Assembly: GCA_000181795.3 (NCBI GenBank)
Contig: CM012954.1
Coordinates: 15,725 to 79,724, forward strand
Reading direction: 5' to 3'
Length of the DNA stretch: 64,000 nucleotides
From: Trichinella spiralis
Taxonomy: Eukaryota > Nematoda > Enoplea > Trichinellida > Trichinellidae
The notes beneath the pieces are model-generated. The model did not search any database. It worked only from the letters and a program-made list of their open reading frames with translations, and had not been told where the DNA came from. Numbering within the stretch: position 1 is the stretch's first letter; each line of letters starts with the position of its first letter. A program made the translations under genes and the position numbers. Below are positions 51,927-64,000 of this stretch, piece by piece.

Positions 51927-54269
51927 TTTCTCTCACTCCCTCACCCACATCCACATCCACACACACACACACTCTCATTCCCTCCCTCTCTGCTTGTCAC
52001 AAATCACACTTTTTTCACTGTTTCTTCATTTTTTTCTCTCCTCTGGATACTGTTTACAATCTTTTATTACATTCAGATCTTTTTTTTGTTGTTGTTTCAT
52101 TGTTTTTTTCAACCAACGGTTAACTAACGGACAGAAAAAGGCTTTTCGTCTTCTTCTTTTCAAATCACTATTTACAACTTCAACATGTACAAATTGCTTT
52201 TCCATTTTTCCCTGGCATATTTTTGAAATCTATTTTTACATTTTCCTATTTTTTCAATTTCTTTTCGGTGCTACACACATTTTACGACTATTTTTCCATT
52301 TTAGCTTTTCAAATGTTCTGTGCTAGAGACATATAAAATAAATCATGTCTTTTTAATTTCAGTACAATCGATCTTCCTATTTATTCATTTATTTTCAAAA
52401 ATACTTGCACTTCATACTAGTAATTCGTTCAAACTACTACTACTGCTACTACTTAACTGCGACCGAAATCTCTACATAATTTGAAAATACATACATAAAT
52501 AATATTCTATTATCACATTTCACTCCCTCACTCTCTCTCCCTCTCTTTCTCTCACATCATCAAATAATTAATTGTGCACATAATATAAGACATTCGCTGT
52601 CTTTGTTTTAAATAAAACAACAATACAATTAAAATTAATAAAATTGAACGCAATAAAAATTTCCAATGATCATCTTTATAAAATTACAATTCGCTTTGTC
52701 TTTATATACATTGTACAAAGTAAGAAGAGCTTATAATTCATTTCGTAATTTGTAACAAATATGAAGTATAAAAAATAATGACAAATTACATTGAATTTTT
52801 AATTTATGCTATTCAACAGTTAATAGCTCAATCATTTACATTTCGTTTCTAAAACAACAAGTACCGGATTTAGAAATTCACATTGGTCATCTGTTATTTT
52901 GCTCTTTCTACCATAAAATTATGCTAACTATTTATGAATGAAAAATATTCTTGTAAAAACGAACCAACTTCTATTGTTCCGTGACTTAATACAGAAAGCT
53001 GATACGACAACAAAATCAAATTAAGTTCGTCCGTTAAAAGCATAACTTTGTCACCATAATTTCATCTCAGAGAACAACACGGATGATAAAACAGTTAAAA
53101 TTAAAAAGTAACCGTCATCAATTTCAAGTGTGCAGCATGGGAATTATATCGAAAGAAAAAAACAATATGAGGTAAATAAATACCAGAAATATTAGAAGCT
53201 GTGTAAAACCACATAAACTGTATGATCAGTTACAAACGAATTGATGCAAATCACATTTTCAAGATTCTTAATTAATAAAGTGATTACTAATACTGAAATC
53301 ATTCTTAACAAATAAAAAATCTGTCACACAAACACTTCTTCAATTAATATAATAAATTTTAACACAACTTGAAATTATTCTACTGTACTTAACAAAACTT
53401 GAGAATCCACAAAATACAGTAATACAAAAGTATTTTCCAATTAGACAAAATTATTTGCAAAGATATTTAAAATATTCCTTTATTAATTTATTTCTAAAAC
53501 AAAAATGAACTCAATTTAAAACTAAAACTTATAACACATCATACGTACAATATACTTTTTCCGATCTGGTTTTATTGATTGATAAATACGTGTGCACCTA
53601 TTCACTACATGAAGTGGGAAGAAGCTCGTTGAAAATGACTGAACGTATACATGGAAAAGTTTAAACGTAATAGCACAAACTTTTTAAAGCAGATTCCAAT
53701 TCTAAACTGAGAAAACGTATATTTCGTTTCATTTCTCACTACTGATTTTTCATTAGCAAAAAATTCCTATACTAGATTCTACGCAAATAATAATCTCTTC
53801 ATTTTTAATTCAAATAAATTGGAAAAACTTGTTTTCTCATAAGAAATAAGAAAAGCAAACAGCTGTTAGGAAACAACTGCACTGAAGCAGATGCAATTGA
53901 CGCATATATTTACTAAAGTTTCAGACAAATACGCTGGATAAAGCACATACTTCTCTGCGTGTTTATTCGATTTCCATTATGAATATTGCCCTGACAACAC
54001 AAGTTATATGAAAACTGATAAACTCGACTGATATTCTACCTTTATTGAACCGATTCAAACATACCCTGAAACATTCACTGGAATCTAAATATCGACAAAT
54101 TTGAAACAATATCAAAACTAAATACTAAAAAAATTCGAACGCACAAAATAATATCACTGAATTGGGAAATAATTCTTCTGATCATCATGCGATGCTCTGA
54201 AAATTTAAACCAATACTAAATTTATGTAAAATCTACCCTAAATATACGAACGGATCTTTTTCAATAATT
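51927..54269. other. SPOP/GAPDH convergent 3' region
   Basis: Begins with a CA/TC-rich low-complexity 3' UTR of SPOP (about 51940-52000) and T-rich sequence to the AATAAA at 52337; another AATAAA is near 52612. A CT-rich run lies at about 52522-52550. On the minus strand a GAPDH polyadenylation signal (TTTATT on plus) is at 54041-54046, about 225 bases past its stop. Nothing coding is seen between 52350 and 54030. Confidence 0.6.
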
Positions 54270-57233
<2,964 letters not shown>

Positions 57234-59523
57234 ATGTCTAGGGTTTTTTGGCAGGTGCCCAAATACTTTTCTGCCTCTTCACGAATTCGAGAAGAAATTG
57301 TAATGTATTGAATTAATTTTGATTCGGTCGTTTATCGTTTTCTATTTTAGGCACTCTCACAACGAGGCATATTTAGTTGGAAATCTTACTCTGTATGTTT
57401 ATCAATCTATATCGTTTGCTTATATTTTTTCAATTCATATATTCAGCTTACATTTTTGCACCTGATTTGTTTTCCTTTCTTTTAGAACATGACATCTGAT
57501 TTTCGTATTGAGAGAGACACTTTTGGAGAGCTGAAGGTACCATCTGATAAATATTATGGTGCACAGACAGCTCGTTCGTTGATGAATTTTGACATCGGTG
57601 GTTCAAACGAACGAATGCCAGTAAGCTAATACAATATATATCTAAAAGTAAAACAAAAACATTTAGTTCAACAGACAGCTTCTATTATTAATTTTCAGTT
57701 TTACATAAAGTTTTGTAACTTGTTGTAGAAATTATTCTACTTTTCAGATGCTTGATTTATTTTACTATTTGTTAAAATTTATGTTACATAAGTTTTTTGT
57801 TTTGAAAACTGAAATGATTACCTATTGATGAATATTGTAGTTGCCGATAATTCATGCTTTTGGCGTTTTGAAAAAAGCAGCTGCAATTGTGAATAAAGCT
57901 CGCGGTTTGGATGCCGTGCTATCCGATGCAATTGTTAAAGCTGCAGATGAAGTTATTGAGGGAAAACTGGACGACCATTTCCCATTAGTGATCTGGCAAA
58001 CAGGATCAGGTACACAGTCCAATATGAATGTCAACGAAGTAATTTCCAATCGAGCTATTGAAATACTGGGTGGTCAGCTTGGATCCAAAAATCCGGTCCA
58101 TCCCAATGACCATGTCAACATGGCACAGGTAGGGATTTTTTACTAATACATGCACGACGTTTTTTGTTCCGTTTCTATGGATGAGTTTATAATTTTTCTC
58201 AATTTGACTGTCTATAAAAAATTGTAGAGTTCTAATGATACGTATCCAACAGCCATGCATATTTCTACAGCTGTGGAAATCCATAAATTGCTCTTGCCAA
58301 ACTTGAAGAAGCTGCATGAAGCATTGGAAAATAAAGCAAAAGAATTTGCTAGCATAATTAAAATTGGGCGTACGCATACGCAGGTAAACAATGGTTGCTT
58401 CTGTGTTTCTATATTTTGTTACACAGAATGGCGAAGATTTGCAGGATGCAGTACCGCTTAGTTTGGGGCAAGAATTTTCCGGTTACGCACAGCAAATTGC
58501 ATACGGAATAGAACGTGTTAATGCTACTTTGCCTCGTCTTTATGAACTAGCATTAGGTGGAACTGCAGTTGGAACTGGACTTAATACCTACAAAGGTAAA
58601 GATGTTCTTGGAATAAAAATAATAACAAAACTGAAATGAAGTATTCTTAGTTTATTTAAAATTATAATGATGGAAAATGGATAGTGTAGCTATTATGCTC
58701 ACGTGAAATTTATAAAATAAAATAAAATAAAATAAAAACTTTTATAGCATTCTAATAATAATTTTAATGTATTATGCAGGATTTGCTGAAAAAGCTGCTG
58801 CAGAAATTGCCAAGCAAACCGGATTACCGTTTAAAAGCGCTCCAAACAAATTTGAAGCTTTGGCAGCCCACGATACGATGGTTGAAGTGCATGGAGCTTT
58901 GAATGTGATCGCTTGTAGCTTGATGAAAATTGCGAATGATATCCGATTCTTGGGATCAGGACCACGATCAGGCCTTGGAGAACTGATTTTGCCGGAAAAT
59001 GAACCTGGAAGTAGCATCATGCCAGGTTGTAGTTTTTAATTATTTTTACTTTTATTCATCGTTGTTAGGTGCATTTTGTTGATTCTGTTGCATTTTAGGA
59101 AAAGTCAATCCAACTCAGTGCGAAGCAGTGACAATGGTTGCTGCTCAGGTGATTGGCAATCAAGTTGCTGTTAGTGTCGGTGGTTCAAATGGTCATTTCG
59201 AATTGAATGTGTTCAAACCATTAATTGTATCCAACGTATTGCGATCGATTCGACTGATTTCTGACTGTAGTCGATCATTCACTGATCATTGTGTCATTGG
59301 TATTCAAGCAAATCATGGCCGTATCAAGAAGTTAATGAATGAATCACTGATGTTAGTTACCGCGTTGAATCCACATATTGGTTATGACAAAGCTGCACAA
59401 ATAGCCAAACTGGGTCACAAAGAAGGAATTACTTTGAAAGAAGCAGCTTTGAAATTGGGATTTCTTACTGCTGATCAGTTTGATCAATGGGTGAAGCCAG
59501 AAGAAATGTTAGGCCCCAAATGA
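57234..59523 (+). CDS. FH: Fumarate hydratase, class II (mitochondrial, with possible cytosolic form)
   Basis: Interconverts fumarate and malate in the TCA cycle. Eight exons joining in frame: 57234-57299, 57351-57392, 57486-57620, 57841-58128, 58228-58383, 58445-58595, 58780-59025 and 59099-59523, giving 502 residues (human FH 510). Exons 1-2 encode a basic, Ser-rich presequence ([20 protein letters not shown] then [14 protein letters not shown]). The mature enzyme starts near [20 protein letters not shown]. Class II signatures are complete: [45 protein letters not shown], and GSSIMPG joined across the last intron to KVNPTQCEA. The first exon has an AG acceptor one base before the ATG; exon 3 has TTTCTTTTAG three bases before an ATG that could start a cytosolic enzyme. 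A polyadenylation signal AATAAA is at 59755-59760. Confidence 0.96.
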
Positions 59524-59754
59524 CTGATTGACAACAATAACGGCTTTGCGTATTATTTATATTTAGTTAGGTTATTTTATTTAAGCTGTCAGTTTACAAG
59601 TTCACCATAGTTGAAAGAATATTTACAAGGTTAATGGAACAACATTTCATATTACTTTCGTTCTTTTTTCGACAAAACATTATAATAGCAGTATTATTAT
59701 TATTATTATGGGAATGATAAGTGCAAGTACAAAATGAAAAATATTTTGACTTGG

Positions 59755-59760
59755 AATAAA
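59755..59760 (+). promoter_or_regulatory. Fumarase polyadenylation signal AATAAA
   Basis: Canonical hexamer 232 bases after the fumarase stop codon, in a GGAATAAAACG context, with T/G-rich sequence following (TATATTGTCG, GTTCTGGTG) as expected downstream of a cleavage site. Confidence 0.6.
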
Positions 59761-59871
59761 ACGTTTGCATTATATAAATAATATATTGTCGTAATGATGA
59801 ATGTTCTGGTGATACTGTGTTGCAGATACACCAAAACTCTGTTCAAAGTGCTAAATAATCAAACATAATGA

Positions 59872-59891
59872 ATGATGATGATGATGATGAT
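59872..59891. repeat. (GAT)n microsatellite
   Basis: Six to seven copies of ATG/GAT trinucleotide in the fumarase 3' flank. Confidence 0.85.
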
Positions 59892-60585
59892 AGATAACGA
59901 GTTACATTTTTGTTATTTATAGTATAATTTTAGGGAAAAAATTTTCTCACATCAGTCAAACATTAATATCAAATGCATAGTTTAAAAAATATCAAAAAAC
60001 AAAATAATTGTAATAATGCATTTATGCACGATATGAAAAGCTTGTTTATTATGAAAAAAATTCTCTAACCTGATAACATTTGCAGACACTGTTCGTTAAT
60101 AATGCTGTTTGTACAAACAAATTGACGTTCATTGCGCTTCGGTGTTGCTTTGCTGCTGCTTGCTTTCCGACTACACATTGTTCACAACATTACAGTGCAG
60201 TAATAAAAGTCGAATTAATTATCACCGCTTCAATTTCTCAAGCAGACTAGATAAATATTAAAATTTGCATATATGAAAGAATGAATGAATATAAATCAAG
60301 TGCAAAATGTTGGTTATGAACAACAATAACAATGATAATCAAATTTCATTTTAATTTACTCGAACACCGATAATGAAAGTAAACAATAAAATGCACACCT
60401 CAGAAATGGCTGAAAATTGGATAAGTGAAATTAGTGGATAAAATTTAATGAAATGTAAATAAATGTCTTTAATGTGTTTCATGAGCTGAGCTTCAAAAAT
60501 TTACCTTAAATTACACGCTATAAGCATTTTCATTTTCATGTGCAAAATAATATAAAAATACTTTCAGAAAGGCATCAGAAACACC

Positions 60586-60619
60586 AAAAGAAAGAAAGAA
60601 AGAAAGAAAAAAAGAAAGC
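60586..60619. repeat. (AAAG)n microsatellite
   Basis: About eight AAAG/GAAA units with one interruption, immediately downstream of the PLC-beta stop codon on its strand, therefore in its 3' UTR (as CTTT repeats). Confidence 0.85.
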
Positions 60620-60624
60620 TAAAA

Positions 60625-63600
60625 TCAATCTTTTGGCATTATACCAGTGGATATTTTTTCTTCATATTCTGTTTGCAAATTAGCCATTCTCTAAAAACAG
60701 AAATTACTAAATTATTACTAAATTCACTTATTGCAATAATGGTAAAATAATAAAGAATTTTCAATAATGAACACGATTGAACTTGTCAATTATTCATTGT
60801 TTTGATGAACTTTTAAATTGAAGTGATGAAACTGAATAAATTTTAAAAATTAAAACAACAACAACAATATAGCTAGCTATCGTATAAAATTATAAAAATT
60901 GAATAGCAAAAAATACCGTTTCAAATTGCTTAATGCAATTTCTTTTCAATTCATCATGTGAATTGACAATTTCATCAGCACGAGATGCACGAATAGATTC
61001 CAATCTTTTACGCAATTCCACGCCATTTTTAATAAAACGTTCTTCGGTTTCTCGTTTCAGTTTACCCAATCGGCCATCCACATTGGAATTTGATGAACCG
61101 ATCGACTGAATTAAATTTTCCATTTCCATTTTACGCTTTTCCTGCAGTGCATTCATTGAATCTTCCACAGTTCTGAAAGTGCTTGAATTGAAAAAAAAGA
61201 AGCATCAAAACATCAATCATCCATTTACAACCAACCTTTCATATATAACATTCAACATTTGAATATTCATTTTGCAAGAATGGCCTACAAGTTTCATCAA
61301 TTGATCAAACAGAGCAATTTCCATATTCTTCATCAAAAGCCACTGCTGCTTCCAATGTTTCGAACACAGCATCTCCATAGGAGTCAAATTTGGACATTTC
61401 GAATCTGCCAGCTGAAGAAAAGTACTCATTAAGCTCAAATTAAGCAAAAACATACAACTGAACTGAATTAAAGCAAAATTAAATATGCAGCATTGATTTT
61501 CAAATAAAAAACACAAACGCAAGGTAAATTTTTTTATACTAAACTGTTTCATTTGAAGCACCAGATGATCGACTGACAAAATGTGATTCTTGGGAACCCG
61601 TTGAAAGTTTCCTGAGATAAAATTATAACCGTCTCTGACAACAACAACTGAACAATTTCATCATCAAACATACCTGGGAATGCAAGCGAAAGCTTTTTGC
61701 AAAGTAGACACATCTACTTGACGAGAAAAAGACGACTGAATATCACCTTCCCCTTTATTAGTCTTCTTTTGCAACGCTGACCGTTCCTGTGTACAAAAAA
61801 GCAAAAATCAATATTGCAACCGCCATCAGTGAAAATATAGTTCTATATATATATATATATATATATATAACATTATAAACAAACAATTTTTACCATTGCA
61901 ATTAAAAAATAGTCTCATTATATTATAATATAACAGAATGTTTCGCTTTTCGTTTCTAATAATTAAACATTTTAGCATGTAAATATAAAATATAATTAGA
62001 AAATTCAACAAGAGTACATAGTTAGAAGCGACAGTTACTTTAGCATGCTTGCTCTGCAGATTCTCTAAATCTTTTCCAAACTTTTTCCGAAGTTTAACAT
62101 ATTTCGCATTAGCTTTGAGCATGTCTTCCGTAGGAGTTTGAATTGTATAACTTTTTAATAGAAGACTAGGTAGGGGTGTAGAAAAGTCAAATTTTCGATC
62201 AGAGGATGTCGGCAAATCAGCCAACATTTTTGTCAAGTCTGAATAAATTCGATGGTCTAAAAAAATTACTCAAAATGACACTGCTCATACATTGAAAAAA
62301 TGTTTCATCTCAAATGGTGAAATATAAATTTCAATACATAATCATATTCACTGGAAAAGATTAATAATTGATCATACGTTTCAGAATAATAGCCCCTGAT
62401 GAGCGACTTCTTTCTAAAACGGGGCTTGGAATCATTTTGGACAAAACCGGCATGCAGTTTTTTCTTTTCGCTTCTTCGAAAACATTCGAAACACCACCAT
62501 TGAAAGATTCTTAAATTAAATTACATATATTATGTTAATTCTCTTTTTTTCCATATTATTTTTTTATATTAACTTACTTTCATGAAACACATTGGATGAC
62601 ACTTTGGAAAATAAAAAGCATAAACATTCGTTATCAGTTTACAGATATTATTCAAATAGAAAAATAATAACCAAGAAGGATAAATGTTTTCACTTTTACA
62701 AAACAAATATCATCATAACATAATTAAATACATCCATTATTCAGTCAGTTTTACAAAAAAGTACAACAATAGAATTTATTGTAAAGTTTACATAAATCAT
62801 AAATCGATATTAAAGGTTAAATTCGCTTCATTTATCCACAAAATGAACAATTCATCATCGCCTGATGCAATATGTTGCAATGGGATTATATTTCTAATGA
62901 ACTAAGAAACAAGAATTTTTTTTAATTTGTAGATATATACAGGAAAAAATATTATTAACTAAATGAACAAAGAAAAACAAAACTAAATGTAAATTTCATA
63001 ATTACCCATTTCCTCATCTTCGATCATCTTTTTCAACAGGGATTCTCGATTTATCGCTGCTTTGGAATATTGAATAGGGTTCGAAAGGGCATCAGCAAAA
63101 GCTACAAAAATTCTTTTAACACACATTTCAGGCAATAATAAATAAACATTAAAATAAATAAATAAATAAATTAATTAATTATTAATTAATTAACAACAAA
63201 ATATACAATAGCCAAAAAAGCGGTATATTTAATCAAATATGCATTATTCGAATTTGAAATTGCAAATAACAATGACAAAAATGTTCAGCTCACTGTATTA
63301 CATGTTATAGGTATTTCATCATGTTAATTTTACATTTAAAAATGTCCAGATAACAACACTGCATGCATGCTTCATTCAAATTACAAATTTCCATTTAAAA
63401 TAAATCAGAAACATACACACAAAAGTAATATTGAAAAAAAACAACAATAGAAAATAAAATATTTATGATTCAATTCCTTTTCATATTTTATCTACGTACC
63501 CAAATGAATAACAGGAACAAAGTCAGTAACTTTGATATGTACAAATAACGTTGCCATTGACAGAGGTTTGTTCATTGCAGATTTCAGACCAATATGACGA

Positions 63601-64000
63601 TATCCTGAAACAAAACTCGTTCATCATTTTATATCATTGATCATTTTTACTTTTAAAGGTATCAAAATTGATTGTTATTTATTTTCAATTTGGCTAATTC
63701 CACTAACAGTTCATTCACCTGGTCTAAGGCCTACAACTGGTATCATACTGTGTCCAAGAAATGTAGCTCGATTGCTGTATTCGAAAACAACAAATCGAAC
63801 GGAAGCAGCTTCTGGTAATATAACCTATAAGAACATTTAATTAGTTAATACCTTTTCATCAATTATCATAAATAATATAATAAATATAAAATAAAAAATT
63901 AGGCAAAAAGAAAACCTTCTGAAATTCAAAAGGCTTCGTATCAGCATCTAAATAAACAGGATTGATTCCATTATTCTCAACCAGCTTTGTGCGATATCGT
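60625..64000 (-). CDS. PLCB: Phospholipase C-beta, C-terminal part (gene continues beyond the window)
   Basis: Gq-activated enzyme that cleaves PIP2 to IP3 and DAG. Only the 3' exons are present. At the right edge the C2 domain reads RYRTKLVENNGINPVYLD (about 63940-64000), LPEAASVRFVVFEYSNRA and FLGHSMIPVVGLRPG (about 63715-63827), GYRHIGLKSAMNKPLSMATL and FVHIKVTDFVPVIHLG (about 63500-63605). FADALSNPIQYSKAAINRES with a LLKKMIEDEE end (about 63005-63100) is the post-C2 linker where PLC-beta typically has a Gq-binding helix. The remaining exons (about 62390-62510, 62040-62240, 61675-61785, 61215-61610, 60917-61172, 60625-60690) encode the long C-terminal coiled coil, for example KYVKLRKKFGKDLENLQSKH and ERFIKNGVELRKRLESIRAS. 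The stop is TGA at 60625-60627 after STGIMPKD. The C2 and linker wording resembles the EGL-8/PLC-beta1-3 branch more than NORPA/beta4. The catalytic X-Y domains lie outside the window. Confidence 0.9.
61843..61869. repeat. (TA)n microsatellite
   Basis: Thirteen TA units within a PLC-beta intron. Confidence 0.9.

Larger units (their letters stand above)
59524..60624. other. Fumarase/PLC-beta convergent intergenic region
   Basis: About 1.1 kb between two stop codons. It holds the fumarase 3' UTR and AATAAA, a (GAT)n microsatellite at 59872-59891, and an (AAAG)n tract at 60586-60619 ending six bases from the PLC-beta stop codon. No gene seen. Confidence 0.65.

Overview
The window is animal nuclear DNA: AT-rich, with intron-bearing genes, GT-AG introns mostly 45-200 bp, and metazoan-only families (ryanodine receptor, SPOP, PLC-beta). 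A nematode is the best guess. The reasons are a secreted protein with a ShKT domain, splice-acceptor sequences 1-9 bases upstream of several start codons (as expected for spliced-leader trans-splicing), and the wording of the ryanodine receptor pore region. The very high intron number in the ryanodine receptor (about 90 exons by my count) would suit an intron-retaining lineage such as Trichinella/Romanomermis-like nematodes. I cannot name the species.

Layout. 1-3989: no recognisable gene; one X-box/CRE-like composite site. 3990-33228 (minus): a complete ryanodine receptor, the Ca2+-release channel of the ER/SR, in order from N-terminal beta-trefoils through SPRY and RyR repeats to EF-hands, pore and C-terminal tail. 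33229-36710: its upstream region, with a long polypyrimidine tract. 36711-39986 (plus): an inversin-like ankyrin-repeat protein whose first exon is uncertain. 40842-43101 (minus): a secreted EGF + ShKT + nitrobindin-like barrel protein, the least ordinary gene here. 43102-45126: intergenic, with a 270-bp hAT-type MITE. 45127-47198 (minus): protein phosphatase 1 catalytic subunit. 47199-50621: intergenic, with a GC-rich patch. 50622-51926 (plus): an intronless SPOP (MATH-BTB) ubiquitin-ligase adaptor. 54270-55310 (minus): an intronless GAPDH. 57234-59523 (plus): fumarase, with a mitochondrial presequence and a possible second, cytosolic start. 60625-64000 (minus): the 3' part of a phospholipase C-beta gene that runs off the right edge.

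Strands nearly alternate and gaps are 0.5-3.5 kb, so I see no operon. RyR and PLC-beta both serve Ca2+ signalling, and GAPDH and fumarase both serve carbon metabolism, but their proximity looks incidental. No retroviral, Polinton-like or toxin fossils were recognised. No tRNA or rRNA gene was found by eye. All gene models are manual splice models; junctions described as approximate were not resolved to the base.
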